Shown here: positions 25,532-34,891 of the stretch, piece after piece
How positions within the stretch are numbered: position 1 is the stretch's first letter
Layout of the letters: the number at the start of each line of letters is the position of its first letter
NCBI GenBank assembly: GCA_002336105.1
Contig: DDEQ01000011.1
Location: 40,738 to 89,505, forward strand
Direction: 5' to 3'
Length of the DNA stretch: 48,768 nt
DNA from: Chthonomonas sp. UBA1950
GTDB taxonomy: Bacteria > Armatimonadota > Fimbriimonadia > Fimbriimonadales > Fimbriimonadaceae
Notes under the pieces: model-generated
Database searches by the model: none
What the model was told of the DNA's origin: nothing
The model's input: only the letters and a program-made list of their open reading frames with translations
Made by a program: the position numbers and the translations under genes

Positions 25532-27058
25532 TTAGAGCAGGTACTGAATCAGCACCCCAACGACCTGCAGCGAGTTCACCAGCGATGGCGCCATAAAGAC
25601 GTCCAGCCGGGTCGCATCGCTCGAATTGCGAACCACGCTCAGCGAGGTCGAGAACTTGTCAACGTTATCGATAAGGCCAAGATCCGACCAGTACCGTGCC
25701 CGCTGAATGATCTCGCTCTTCACCAGCTTAGGCGTGACAATCGCTTGGCCAAGACCAATGCGAATACCATCATCCGCAAGCTTCGTCCGTGGATACTTCG
25801 ACCTCAAGTAGTTCCGCAAATCAGCCCGAATCCAAGCCAGTGTAAGCGGTGAATTCAGGTCCAAATACGCCTGAGTTTCTACTCCGTTCACATCCTTCTG
25901 GTAGGTGGTAATCGCCCGCTGGATCCGAACCGTTCCGCCCGAATCCACCGTGTAGGTCGAGATCCCATCCCAAAGCAAGGAGTTAGCCATGCTTTGTGTC
26001 CATTGACTCGCAAGAGGAGGTGCTTTTATCCCGACCAGCGGTAACGTGTTGAATGGCCGCGCTGGATCGTTCGCCGATGATGTCGCGATCTGACCGGCTG
26101 CCGCCGCCGCCCACTGATAGCTCGGACTCGGCGAGTTGTTATAGCCAAAAACGCAAAGCATCTGGCTGTTCAAAGCCGAGCCGTATGTAGCAAGCGTCCC
26201 CTGCGAACCTTGCACCGCCGCGATGGCGAACCCTTCTGTCTGAACCATCGCACCCCAGCGCCGCACAAGTTCCGTGTTCAGGGCCGTCACGTTGGTATCG
26301 TCGGTGTAAGGAAGGACGTAGAACCCGAACTGCGCATTCACGATGTTCGCAATAAGCGTCGTTAAGCTTGGGTTTGTCGCTCCCGAAGTCGCCGAAGCAA
26401 TCGCGCAAGCAAGGTTCGTCGGCATCACGTCCGAGCGCGAATAGTTGAGACGAACATCGATGCCCGTCGTCCAAGCTCCTTTACCCTTCGAGGTCAGAGT
26501 GACCACACCAAGCGCCGCCGAAGCCGTCACCGGACATCCGACCTGACCGGTCAGAGCCGTCACCACAGCCGTCGCAACCTGCGCAACCGTCATGCCCTGC
26601 GTGATACCAACTCCGTAGTAAACGCCGTTGATATAAAGCGCAAGCGTTCCGTTCTGAATCGTTCCCGAGGGAATCGTGAAAGTCAGCGTCCAAGTGCTCG
26701 CAGAGGCACCGCCCGCATCCGTCACCGGAGCCGCATAAACCGGAGTCGTTTCGTTGTTAGCAAACCAAGCAATCGCCAACTCATGAAGCAAAGAGCCATT
26801 TCCAAAACGAGCTGAAGCTTCACTAGCAGAGAAGATCTGAACCGGTTGGTTCGCAACCACGCTCGTAATCGTGTTGTCGTAGCTCCCAATGAGGAGTACA
26901 GGATTGTTCTGCTGCAAACCGCCACCTGTCGCGTTGCTTGGGTCGATTTCGACAGCCACAAAAGGCGTTCGAATATTTGCAGAAACCTGAGAGAAACTTA
27001 CTTGCGGATCGATCTGAGATCCACCAATACCGATATCAACGGGTGATTCCAAAGGCAT
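25532..27058 (-). CDS. Contractile tail sheath protein (Mu gpL-like)
   Basis: 508 residues, a normal length. RTPFVAVEIDPSNATGG, NNPVLLIGSYD, ASEASARFGNGSLLHELAIAWFANN and the C-terminal KSEIIQRARYWSDLGLIDNVD match the Mu-type sheath. It shows that the phage has a contractile (myovirus-type) tail. The start overlaps the DUF2635 stop as TAATG. Confidence 0.95.
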   Translation of the reverse strand: MPLESPVDIGIGGSQIDPQVSFSQVSANIRTPFVAVEIDPSNATGGGLQQNNPVLLIGSYDNTITSVVANQPVQIFSASEASARFGNGSLLHELAIAWFANNETTPVYAAPVTDAGGASASTWTLTFTIPSGTIQNGTLALYINGVYYGVGITQGMTVAQVATAVVTALTGQVGCPVTASAALGVVTLTSKGKGAWTTGIDVRLNYSRSDVMPTNLACAIASATSGATNPSLTTLIANIVNAQFGFYVLPYTDDTNVTALNTELVRRWGAMVQTEGFAIAAVQGSQGTLATYGSALNSQMLCVFGYNNSPSPSYQWAAAAAGQIATSSANDPARPFNTLPLVGIKAPPLASQWTQSMANSLLWDGISTYTVDSGGTVRIQRAITTYQKDVNGVETQAYLDLNSPLTLAWIRADLRNYLRSKYPRTKLADDGIRIGLGQAIVTPKLVKSEIIQRARYWSDLGLIDNVDKFSTSLSVVRNSSDATRLDVFMAPSLVNSLQVVGVLIQYLL

Positions 27059-27240
27059 TACGCCTCACCTCCTTTTTTGGTCTTAGGAGCATCAACGATG
27101 ACGATGTCGCCTTCAGTAAGAGCCCTTTCCCAATAGCTGGACCAGGCCACAAGCGTCCCTTCTTCGGGGATCACTGCGTAGCCCTGATCAGGGTGACGAA
27201 TTTTGCGGCCTTGTGCTGGCCGAATGAATCGAGAGTCCAT
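27058..27240 (-). CDS. DUF2635 family protein (Mu gp38-like)
   Basis: 60 residues: RFIRPAQGRKIRHPD, then GTLVAWSSYWERALTEGDIVI. This small family nearly always sits directly before the sheath gene in Mu-like tail clusters, as here. It is a tail assembly component of unknown role. It marks the junction between the lambda-type head genes and the Mu-type tail genes. Confidence 0.85.
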   Translation of the reverse strand: MDSRFIRPAQGRKIRHPDQGYAVIPEEGTLVAWSSYWERALTEGDIVIVDAPKTKKGGEA

Positions 27241-27243
27241 GTT

Positions 27244-27573
27244 TTACGCCTTGTCGAGATAGATGAGAAGCTCGCCGAGTCCATCACCTTGCCAATCGCT
27301 CTTACGCGTGAGGTAGCGATCGCCGCGAACCGTGACCGAAAGACCAGGCCGACGAAGGTTAAAGGCGGTCGCTGTTTCCGCGACGGTGATGCTGTACTCG
27401 GGACGAGAGACAAAGGATTGGGTGTCAGGGTCAAAGCTCGTTGACGGGCAAGCAAAAAGGCACCGAAGCGTTACCGTCTCGGTGCCATCCGTGATAGTGA
27501 CCTCTTCGGCGAATTCGCCCGAAGCTATCACCTCGAAGTCAGATTGAATCTGACCAAGGAAGTCAGGGAGCAT
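27244..27573 (-). CDS. Head-tail joining protein (lambda FII-like)
   Basis: 109 residues, beta-rich: DFEVIASGEFAEEVTI, TVTLRCLFACPSTSFD and a C-terminal RRPGLSVTVRGDRYLTRKS. Its size and place, directly after the capsid genes and before the tail, match the lambda gpFII/Gifsy-2-type joining proteins that cap the connector. It starts 4 bases or less from the preceding stop. Confidence 0.65.
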   Translation of the reverse strand: MLPDFLGQIQSDFEVIASGEFAEEVTITDGTETVTLRCLFACPSTSFDPDTQSFVSRPEYSITVAETATAFNLRRPGLSVTVRGDRYLTRKSDWQGDGLGELLIYLDKA

Positions 27574-28203
27574 TTAGCTACCCTGTTGCTTGGCTTCGAT
27601 AGCAGAAACGAGTTCGCTCTGAACGGTTGGAACCGGGTCAATGCCTAAGGTTGCCGCCAAGGCTTGCAACTCCTTGTAAGAAAGAGTTCCAAGGTTCACA
27701 GAACTGGAATCGGACGAATCATCCGAATCGTCCGAACTGGCTCCGTCCGAACTCCCCGAACCCGTAACCTCCGAACCAGTTCCCTCCGAACTCCCCGAAC
27801 CTGCTTTCTCCGAACCAGCAACCACCGAACTACCCGAAGTTGCTTTCTCCGAACCAGCAACCACCGAACCATCCGAACCTGTACCCTCTGAACCCGCCTT
27901 GCCCTTCGGTTTGCCCTTGTCCTTGCCCTTGTTCTTCGCTCCAGTATCCGAACCAGAATCGCCCGAACTCCCCGAACCTGTACCGCCCAAACCATCCGAG
28001 CTTGGCTTCTCCGAACCAACCGAACCACCCTTGTCCGAACCACCCGAACCAACCTCGTCCGAACTAATAGCACCAAAATCAGCCTTCTCGGCCATCTTCA
28101 TCAGCTCTTCAAGCGAGTTCGGTTGCTTGCCGTCAATCACGTAGTGCCGCTGTGGGCTCGATTTGAAACCGTCAACGGCACGTTTGAATTCTTCTTGAGT
28201 CAT
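27574..28203 (-). CDS. Ser/Gly low-complexity protein in the lambda FI position
   Basis: 209 residues. Residues 1-45 are folded-looking (FKRAVDGFKSSPQRHYVIDG). Residues 46-165 are almost only Gly, Ser, Asp, Glu, Thr and Lys (repeated SVVAGSEKA and GSGSS units, with a central KNKGKDKGKPKGK). The last 45 residues form a small helical SAP/Rho-N-like domain (LGTLSYKELQALAATLGI, SELVSAIEA). Lambda gpFI, which helps bind proheads to terminase, lies here and also has flexible parts. The linker is coded by the same GTTCGG repeat found in the intergenic tracts. Confidence 0.6.
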   Translation of the reverse strand: MTQEEFKRAVDGFKSSPQRHYVIDGKQPNSLEELMKMAEKADFGAISSDEVGSGGSDKGGSVGSEKPSSDGLGGTGSGSSGDSGSDTGAKNKGKDKGKPKGKAGSEGTGSDGSVVAGSEKATSGSSVVAGSEKAGSGSSEGTGSEVTGSGSSDGASSDDSDDSSDSSSVNLGTLSYKELQALAATLGIDPVPTVQSELVSAIEAKQQGS

Positions 28204-28257
28204 GTTTCACCTCTTGCGGTAAGGTGCCTCAATACAAGGCACCCGCCCTTCGCCCGA

Positions 28258-29268
28258 TTAGTTGGAGGTCGTCCCCTTAACCAGAACCTTCGGCCTTGTG
28301 CAGTAGCACAGAGGGTTAGATTCCGTCAGAAGCTTCGCACCGCGACCCATCTCAAGCAGTTCCATCCGCGCATACCGAGGAAGTCCAGTCGTGTTCACCG
28401 TCTCCCAGAAGTTGCCTGGCGCAAACACGGTGCGGAAGAGTTGAATCACTCCCAGCGGGAAGAAGTGAGCCTCACCCGTCTGCACAAAGTTGACACTGCC
28501 GACAGCTCCCACATAGTTCACAAATGTGATGCCACCGAAGGTGAAGCCCTTGCGGTTATCAGCGCGAAGGAACTCGCCGAGCTGGCCATTGGCTTGCCAA
28601 AGCTTGTAGGCTTCGCGAACTTCCGGGTGAGCAACGAAGGCATCAAACCAGTCGTTGCCGCAGAAGCACTGAATGCCGGTGTACGATAGCCCGCCAAGCT
28701 CCGCCTCGATGAGCCGTTTCACAGCAAGGCATTTGCCAAGGATGTCGGCATCCGCGGTTCCAAGCGTAAAGTCAACGGTACTCTGCACCACATCAAACTC
28801 ATTGAAGAGGTTGTAGAGAACCGTCGAGCCGTCCGCATCGTAGATGACCCCTTTCAGAGCGCCAATGGATTGGTACTCAAGGGTCATATCATGCGACAGC
28901 GCCATCGTGCGCATCCGCTTGTTGACTTCGCTTTGCGCGGTCACAAGCTGGTTAGTGCTCCCGAACTCGCGCACGTTCTGCAACGCTTCCGGATTGATCG
29001 TATCTTCAAGCTGAAGGTGCGGCACCTTGAGAGTGCGCATCGTTCGCTTGGTGCCTCGCAGCTGATTCGCTTTGTCACCACGCTGGGTAACGGGAATCAA
29101 GGAAGCACTGACCGAGTCGAATTCCAAGTCAATCGAAGTCGTCGGAATGCCTTCACTCATAAACACGCCCGTCGAACGTGCCTGAGTTGGGACGAATGGG
29201 ATGTTCAGAAGGGAGTCGGTAAGCGCCTCCATCTTGAACGCCGGGTTATTGAAAATTCCGTTGACCAT
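28258..29268 (-). CDS. Major capsid protein (lambda gpE family)
   Basis: 336 residues, the family length. FNNPAFKMEALTDSLLNIPF, TTSIDLEFDSVSASLIP, KVPHLQLEDTINPEAL and GLSYTGIQCFCGNDWFDAFV match the phage_cap_E family. It assembles the HK97-fold shell. The gene follows the decoration protein as in lambda D-E. Confidence 0.95.
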   Translation of the reverse strand: MVNGIFNNPAFKMEALTDSLLNIPFVPTQARSTGVFMSEGIPTTSIDLEFDSVSASLIPVTQRGDKANQLRGTKRTMRTLKVPHLQLEDTINPEALQNVREFGSTNQLVTAQSEVNKRMRTMALSHDMTLEYQSIGALKGVIYDADGSTVLYNLFNEFDVVQSTVDFTLGTADADILGKCLAVKRLIEAELGGLSYTGIQCFCGNDWFDAFVAHPEVREAYKLWQANGQLGEFLRADNRKGFTFGGITFVNYVGAVGSVNFVQTGEAHFFPLGVIQLFRTVFAPGNFWETVNTTGLPRYARMELLEMGRGAKLLTESNPLCYCTRPKVLVKGTTSN

Positions 29269-29270
29269 TG

Positions 29271-29894
29271 TTAGATTCCGCTCCTAGCGATCACATATCG
29301 CCGAGTAAGAGCCGCCTTTGCCGCCACAATGTGCGCCGCGTCCATCGTTCCGAAGTTGACTTCGTTCTCGTTGTATTCGGACAGTCGAACCACCGCAAGA
29401 GAACTCACCGCACCTGCCGACGCATCGGTTGCGACACCCAAAATGCCTGCGGCATCGGTCCCCGTTGCCGCCGCCCAAGTCGAAACGCCTTCAGTGACGG
29501 TCACTAAGAAGACATCGCCAGCAACAGCCGCATTGCCGCCAGCGGTAAGCGTAAAGCCAACCTGATAGGCAGCCGTGAAAGCGGTCCCCGTCGCGCCAGT
29601 TCCGAGAAACTTCCCAGAAGGGCTGTAGACCTGAAAGCCAGTCGCCGCGGTGAAGTAGACGGTGTAATCGCCCGCCTCGGCGTTCTTGCCGACAGTGATG
29701 GCCCCGATGGTTGGGTTACCGGTGTTTCCAGCCTTGTTAGCACCCGCCGCAGTGCCAACAAACGTTTTCGCGATGACCGCACCAACCACCAGGTTTTGAC
29801 CGGCAGCAATCGTCACCTTATCGATAGATTTCGAGCAGCGCTCCCCAACGAGGAACTCGAAATCGTACATTCCTTCGGTGTATTTCAATGGCAT
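29271..29894 (-). CDS. Head decoration protein (lambda gpD family, extended)
   Basis: 207 residues, against about 110 for lambda gpD. The N-terminal FLVGERCSKSIDKVTIAAGQNL and C-terminal AAGILGVATDASAG with LAVVRLSEYNENEVNF are the HDPD signature. The extra length is a Gly/Ala/Thr-rich insert (GTAAGANKAGNTGNPTIGA and GATGTAFTAAYQVGFTLTAGG) that may be an outward surface domain. It trimerises on the capsid after expansion. Confidence 0.88.
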   Translation of the reverse strand: MPLKYTEGMYDFEFLVGERCSKSIDKVTIAAGQNLVVGAVIAKTFVGTAAGANKAGNTGNPTIGAITVGKNAEAGDYTVYFTAATGFQVYSPSGKFLGTGATGTAFTAAYQVGFTLTAGGNAAVAGDVFLVTVTEGVSTWAAATGTDAAGILGVATDASAGAVSSLAVVRLSEYNENEVNFGTMDAAHIVAAKAALTRRYVIARSGI

Positions 29895-31141
29895 TACTTG
29901 GTCCCTCCATTCAACCGGTCGTATACCGACTGAGCGTTAATGACGACTGTCGAAGAAGCCTCTTTAGGCTCTACGGATTCATCCACTTCGACTTCCTTGG
30001 CATCCTCGGCCCTTGCTTTCGCAACCGCCGCCAGCTTGGTCTGCGAAGCATTCAAGATCGCGACCGCAACATCGCCTTTTGTCGATGTGCCATCAGCCAG
30101 AGCGGCGTCAATCTGCTGAGCGGCCACAAGCCGGTTCGCTTCGGTGTTAAGTTCAAGAATTCCGGTCACCCGAGTTCGCTCGGCGGCCACAGCTTCGGCG
30201 GCAATCTGCGCCGCTGCTTCCGGATGTTGGGCCTTTAGCTCTTTTGCATCCACTTTTGGACTTCCTTGCTCGGCCTTCGCACGAGCGGGTTGTGCCGGAG
30301 TTCCCGGCGTTGACGAGAATCGTTCGGCTTCCTGGATGGCTTCATCCAAGGTGCCGACCCTATCGGCCAGGCCAGCGTTAACCGCCGAAGCGCCCATCAT
30401 GACGCCACCCTGACCAAAATCTGAAAGAACGGTGTCAACCGAAACACCGCGTAAAGCCGCGACCCGCTGAACGAAGATGTCAGCGTATTCGTCAACGTGG
30501 CTTTGGATTGTCGCCTTGCCTTCTTTGGTGTCTGGCGATAACCGCTTGTTCGGAGCGTTCGAGCTCACAAACTCGACCTTGCGAATCCCATTCATTTCTT
30601 GGGCTTTCGAGTCATCGATATAGGTCGCCACCACTCCGATGGATCCCACCACCGCCGTCTGACTGGCAATGATCGTCCGCGCCGCACTTGCAAGCCAATA
30701 GGCTGCCGAGCAGCAGTCAGCAGGAGTAAAAGCAATCACCGGCTTAACCTGATCGATCGCCCGAATACGATCCGCCGCATCCGCAATGCCTGCCGCCTCA
30801 CCGCCAGGCGAGTCAATGAGCAAGAGGATCGAGCGAACCGATTCATCTGAAGCCGCCGCTTCAATCTCCGCCATGAAAGCTTCAAGCGAGGTCCCGCCAA
30901 ACATCCAATCGCAGACGCCGCGGTATTGAGTGACCGGCCCAATGAGGGACACCACCGCCACCGAAGCCGAAGACTCAACTTCCGGATCAATAGCCGACCA
31001 ATCGCCGCCTGATTCCGCCTTGATCTCACGCGGAGGCCGACCATCTAAGGCGCGAAGAACCTCCGTCAGCCCTGGCTTGACGCCAAGAATTTGACCCCCT
31101 GGAATGAACCAGGGAGCCTGAGTGCTCACTCTTGTTTTCAT
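29894..31141 (-). CDS. S49/SppA-type prohead protease with scaffold tail (lambda gpC-like)
   Basis: 415 residues. SILLLIDSPGGEAAGIADAAD and ADCCSAAYWLASAARTIIAS are S49 serine-protease motifs, the latter holding the nucleophile Ser; a catalytic Lys should lie in the VVATYIDDSKAQE to KRLS region. Residues from about 300 are Ala/Glu/Lys-rich helix (KELKAQHPEAAAQIAAEAVAA), the lambda Nu3-like scaffold fused to the protease. It processes the portal and shell during assembly. It overlaps the decoration gene by 1 base. Confidence 0.92.
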   Translation of the reverse strand: MKTRVSTQAPWFIPGGQILGVKPGLTEVLRALDGRPPREIKAESGGDWSAIDPEVESSASVAVVSLIGPVTQYRGVCDWMFGGTSLEAFMAEIEAAASDESVRSILLLIDSPGGEAAGIADAADRIRAIDQVKPVIAFTPADCCSAAYWLASAARTIIASQTAVVGSIGVVATYIDDSKAQEMNGIRKVEFVSSNAPNKRLSPDTKEGKATIQSHVDEYADIFVQRVAALRGVSVDTVLSDFGQGGVMMGASAVNAGLADRVGTLDEAIQEAERFSSTPGTPAQPARAKAEQGSPKVDAKELKAQHPEAAAQIAAEAVAAERTRVTGILELNTEANRLVAAQQIDAALADGTSTKGDVAVAILNASQTKLAAVAKARAEDAKEVEVDESVEPKEASSTVVINAQSVYDRLNGGTK

Positions 31142-31146
31142 GGGAA

Positions 31147-32721
31147 TTACTCCGGAAGAACCGGGTTATCAGGTGTCGTCGTTGCTGGCTCCGAAACGAG
31201 CTTGAGATCCTCTTTTAGCTTTTGCTCACGAGCGCACTGCGCCAGGTTCTGTTCCCAGTCTCCGCCGCCATAACGCTCGGTCTCTTCGGCAAGCGTCGTT
31301 ACGCGATTCCTTAGCCGTATCTCCATGCCGTTCGCTTCGCGGACAGGGTCTATCTGGAGTGGAACCGGACCGTACCAAGCCGCCCCACTGTAAGCCCGCT
31401 GGATCTCAACCGAATCGAAAAATCCCGGCGCGTCAACTCGTCCCGTCGCTACCATCTGGCTCAGCCATTCAACATAAATCGGCTGCAAAAACTCTTGAAC
31501 GAACCATTCTCGTTCAACGTTAAAAACCTCCCACGCCTGCATAATCGCCGCACGAGAAGCCGAGTAAGAGCTGTTAAACTGTTTCGTCAGCACTTCATAA
31601 GGGATGTTCAACCCCATGCCGATCTGGCGAATGATCTCCTGAACAAACGGCCCGAACTGCTGATTCGGCCTGCCAGGGTTAGCCGTCTCAATAGACTCGC
31701 CTTCGTTGAGGTCGATAATCGCCCCGCTTCCCAAACTGATATCGTTCGAATCACTCCGATCATCCGTCGTTCCAACACCGGGAAGAATATCCGCAGTCGG
31801 GTCAGCCGCATGTTTCACAAAAACCGTAAACATGCCCGAAATTACTGCCGCCATGAGTTCAGCATCGCTATACGTCGAGATCTGTTTGAGCATTTCCAGA
31901 ATCGGCGTCAGCATCGGCAACCCGCGTCGCTGTCCTGGCCGGTCCTGCTCAAAAAAGTGAATGACCTGCCGTCGCCCGCTTTTTTGTCCGTAGGCTAAAA
32001 CCCGTTTCCAGTCTCGGCTTAATTCGCCTACTGGGTTCGGAAGTGTTGTTTCAACGTAGTAAGCAACCGGTTCACTCCAAGCTCCGGTTTCTATGCCATC
32101 CCAAAGAACGTTTCCGTTCGGTAACTCCGCGTTCATCAGGTTGGTTGGTGTGCTTACTCGATCCGTTTCGACGAGTTGCACCCGCAGGTCACAGATAGTC
32201 CCTTTTCGCGGGATCAGGGGAAGCAAAGCGAATATCTCGCCCGAGTGCTTCGACGACTTGTAGGCCAGCGACTGCAATCGGTAGAACGTGTTCTTCCGCC
32301 CAGCATCGGCGTCGGTGGAGTTGGCCCACGCCCGGAAAAGCCTCTCAACTCTTTGCTCCCAAGCCGTCGCCTCTTCATCACTCGAAAAACCAATGAACTT
32401 CCGATCGATCCGGCAGTGGAACTCAAGACCTCCGCCGATGACACTCGTAAGCATCGTTTGAACCGCACCACGAGCAATCGTCTGATTCCGAAACGCATCA
32501 CGGCTTCGGGCCACAAGTGTTTGGCGCTCAGGTAGCGTTTCAGAATCCGCATCCCGAAACAGCGACGGAATCCAAGACTTCATCGAGCGCCGAGTCTGAG
32601 AAGCACCAACATTCGCCGAGCTCGCACCGCCCGTGTTGAACGTCGCCAGGACACCTAACTGCGCTCTTGCTTTCTGGCGGCTCAGAGCCCAGCCTGGCGC
32701 GATTCGTTCAAGCAAGCTCAT
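31147..32721 (-). CDS. Portal protein (lambda gpB family)
   Basis: About 524 residues. RDAFRNQTIARGAVQTMLTSVIGGGLEF, VQLVETDRVSTP, VIHFFEQDRPGQRRGLP and QQFGPFVQEIIRQIGMGLNIPYEVLTKQF (quoted in parts) define the lambda portal. It forms the dodecameric DNA channel. ATG 32721 overlaps the gpW-like stop as ATGA; an upstream in-frame start at 32784 is less likely. Confidence 0.95.
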   Translation of the reverse strand: MSLLERIAPGWALSRQKARAQLGVLATFNTGGASSANVGASQTRRSMKSWIPSLFRDADSETLPERQTLVARSRDAFRNQTIARGAVQTMLTSVIGGGLEFHCRIDRKFIGFSSDEEATAWEQRVERLFRAWANSTDADAGRKNTFYRLQSLAYKSSKHSGEIFALLPLIPRKGTICDLRVQLVETDRVSTPTNLMNAELPNGNVLWDGIETGAWSEPVAYYVETTLPNPVGELSRDWKRVLAYGQKSGRRQVIHFFEQDRPGQRRGLPMLTPILEMLKQISTYSDAELMAAVISGMFTVFVKHAADPTADILPGVGTTDDRSDSNDISLGSGAIIDLNEGESIETANPGRPNQQFGPFVQEIIRQIGMGLNIPYEVLTKQFNSSYSASRAAIMQAWEVFNVEREWFVQEFLQPIYVEWLSQMVATGRVDAPGFFDSVEIQRAYSGAAWYGPVPLQIDPVREANGMEIRLRNRVTTLAEETERYGGGDWEQNLAQCAREQKLKEDLKLVSEPATTTPDNPVLPE

Positions 32722-32951
32722 CGTGGCACCCCGTAGCGAACCCGCGAACGTCCTGGCGTAAGGCTCGCAATCTTCGACTCCCAAAACTGGATCTGACCTT
32801 TCACTTCCGCAAGGTTCGCCCGCTTCAAATGTCGCACCGTTGTCCCAACCGTGATGGAATACTCCTGGCTTGTCGCAAGGGCAAGCTCAGCAGCCAGCCA
32901 CGCGTCACGATGTGCCATCGCGACTTCAAGCGTGATGTTGTAGTTCGTCAT
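32718..32951 (-). CDS. gpW-like head-tail connector / DUF6148 protein
   Basis: 77 residues: AHRDAWLAAELALATSQEYSI, VGTTVRHLKRANLAEVKGQI and FWESKIASL. The length, the helix-turn-helix arrangement and the place between terminase and portal match lambda gpW or the related DUF6148 group. It joins the portal after packaging. Confidence 0.82.
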   Translation of the reverse strand: MTNYNITLEVAMAHRDAWLAAELALATSQEYSITVGTTVRHLKRANLAEVKGQIQFWESKIASLTPGRSRVRYGVPR

Positions 32952-32953
32952 CG

Positions 32954-34891
32954 CTAAAATCCTTTCGATCGGTATCGCCTTCTTCGCTCAGGTCTTGCGA
33001 CCGGACCCGCCTGAACTCCCGACGAAGTTTCGGTTGGTTGGAGGGACCGAGACCCAAGCGAGAGTTCAAGCCGGTCCCATTCCGGACCTCGGAACATATC
33101 AATGCGTAAAATCGCCGCCGCTGCTCGCGCATAAATCCGGCAGTCAAGGGCTTCGTTTCGTTCCCGAATCTTTCGCCACTCGCCGCGTTCCTTGTGCGTC
33201 GTTCTCGACTCAATCGTTACAAACTGCTCAGCAGTCAGCTGCTTGAAGTACTCCTCGTTATAGTCAGGCCAGTGGCAATATCCAGGAAGCGTAGCGCCAG
33301 CTTCCGGCTTTTCATGTCGAAGCCAGCCATAGAGTTCCTGCTTCAAAACCGAAACGCCAACCGGGATCCTCTTCAACGCTCTTCGAAGTCGTTTCCCGCT
33401 GCTCGTGACGATATCAACGTGTCCAGGCGAACCCAGAACATGCGTCCTCGAATCTTCACCTTTGATGACCGAGACCCTCGGTGATTCATACTCACGAGCC
33501 CATTGATAAACGAAGCTCGTGTTATATCCGCAGTCAATCGCTGCGCACTGGATCTGCATCACCACACCCGTCGGATGAACAAATCCATGCGACATCAAGT
33601 CACGAAGACCGTTCCACGCTTCCCCTTGCAGGTTCGTCGTATCACCCATGAACACGTAGTAGTTAATCGACCAAGACTCTTTGTTTCGTCCCCAACCCAC
33701 AACCTCCGCCTCAATGCGGTCTTTCTGAACGTCGATTCCGGCCGTGATGAGCAGGACGCCTTCCGGCACCGTTCCCGTCTCGTACTCACCTCGACGAAGA
33801 TAAAGCTTCTCCCACTCTGGCCGCTCACCCTTGTCGGCGTAAGATTGGCCCAAGGCGGTATTGACCCACACTCGCATTTTCTGGGGTTCATGGAGTGCTT
33901 CGTGATACGCTAGCGATAACTCGCCCCAACTACTCATGCCTACGGGAGCATATAGTCCAGACAGTTCGAAACCGATTCTTCGCGGCGTATCGCTCGTCTT
34001 TTCTGGTCTCCACTCACCACGGGCCAGCATCGATAGCTTGTGGTGATCTTCTATATGTCCTGCACATCGGATGCATTCATACCATGCAGAATAAGGTTTG
34101 CCATCTTCATGCCGCATCTGCTCCCAAACCAGGACCTGATACACGCCGCAGAACGGACACGGGACATAAAACCGCCGCATATCAGTAGTGGCAAAGACCT
34201 GCTCAATTCTGCTAGCCCCTTGAACTGTAGGGGTGCTGTTGACGAAGATTTTCCGTCTGGTTCCGAACGATTTTGTTCGAACCTCTGCTAGGCCGAGAGG
34301 GTCGCCTTGTCCATTGACGTTCCAAGGGTATTCATCAAGCTCGTCAATAAACAGGAATCGAACTGGCTTGGACCGAAGACTAGCCGAGGAGTTAGCGCTA
34401 GAAAAGGATAGGAATCCTCCAGGGAATTCCTTGAGAAACATATTGTTCGCTCCATCTTTTGACCCAGCATCCCCTACTTTGTCCTTGATACATGGAGTCG
34501 AATCTACAAATGGATCGATACGAATCGCAACATTTGTCTTGATGTCATTGTCGGTCGGCCAAACGATCATTGTTGGTCCGGGAACACGATCAATGATGTA
34601 TCCAAGCCAGTTCAGACCGACCTCTGTGCCTCCAATCTGCGCACCCTTCTTGAAGACTATCCATTCGTAAGGAGAGTTGATGCTAAGGGCGTCCATGATA
34701 TCGCGCAGATAGGGAGTACGATCTGTTCGCCACTGTCCTGGTTCAGCGGACGCCTTAGATGTAAGGACTCGATTACAGTCTGCCCAATCACTCACTGATA
34801 ACTCGTCTGGGGGCACGATCGAGCTTCTTCCAATGGCATAGACCCATTCCTTGACCTCCTCGTCAGTACTATCTGCGTTAATGTCCAGCAC
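32954..34891 (-). CDS. Large terminase subunit (lambda GpA family)
   Basis: About 645 residues. The ATPase has an atypical Walker A (VFKKGAQIGGTEV, about 79-91) and Walker B (RFLFIDELDEYP, about 178-189), with a zinc-knuckle block CPFCGVYQ/CIRCAGH. The nuclease part has AGIDVQKDRIEAEVVGW and CAAIDCGY. GpA enzymes cut concatemers and pump DNA into the prohead. I start it at GTG 34891, 9 bases after GGAGG and 11 bases inside the end of the small subunit; the longest frame begins at 34963. Confidence 0.94.
   Translation of the reverse strand: MLDINADSTDEEVKEWVYAIGRSSIVPPDELSVSDWADCNRVLTSKASAEPGQWRTDRTPYLRDIMDALSINSPYEWIVFKKGAQIGGTEVGLNWLGYIIDRVPGPTMIVWPTDNDIKTNVAIRIDPFVDSTPCIKDKVGDAGSKDGANNMFLKEFPGGFLSFSSANSSASLRSKPVRFLFIDELDEYPWNVNGQGDPLGLAEVRTKSFGTRRKIFVNSTPTVQGASRIEQVFATTDMRRFYVPCPFCGVYQVLVWEQMRHEDGKPYSAWYECIRCAGHIEDHHKLSMLARGEWRPEKTSDTPRRIGFELSGLYAPVGMSSWGELSLAYHEALHEPQKMRVWVNTALGQSYADKGERPEWEKLYLRRGEYETGTVPEGVLLITAGIDVQKDRIEAEVVGWGRNKESWSINYYVFMGDTTNLQGEAWNGLRDLMSHGFVHPTGVVMQIQCAAIDCGYNTSFVYQWAREYESPRVSVIKGEDSRTHVLGSPGHVDIVTSSGKRLRRALKRIPVGVSVLKQELYGWLRHEKPEAGATLPGYCHWPDYNEEYFKQLTAEQFVTIESRTTHKERGEWRKIRERNEALDCRIYARAAAAILRIDMFRGPEWDRLELSLGSRSLQPTETSSGVQAGPVARPERRRRYRSKGF

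Noticed and set aside
27840..28144. Plus-strand Pro/Asn and Pro/Glu-rich frames opposite the Ser/Gly protein
   Set aside because: They are antisense shadows of the GTTCGG coding repeats; the minus frame has folded-looking ends, a start with context and fits the late operon.
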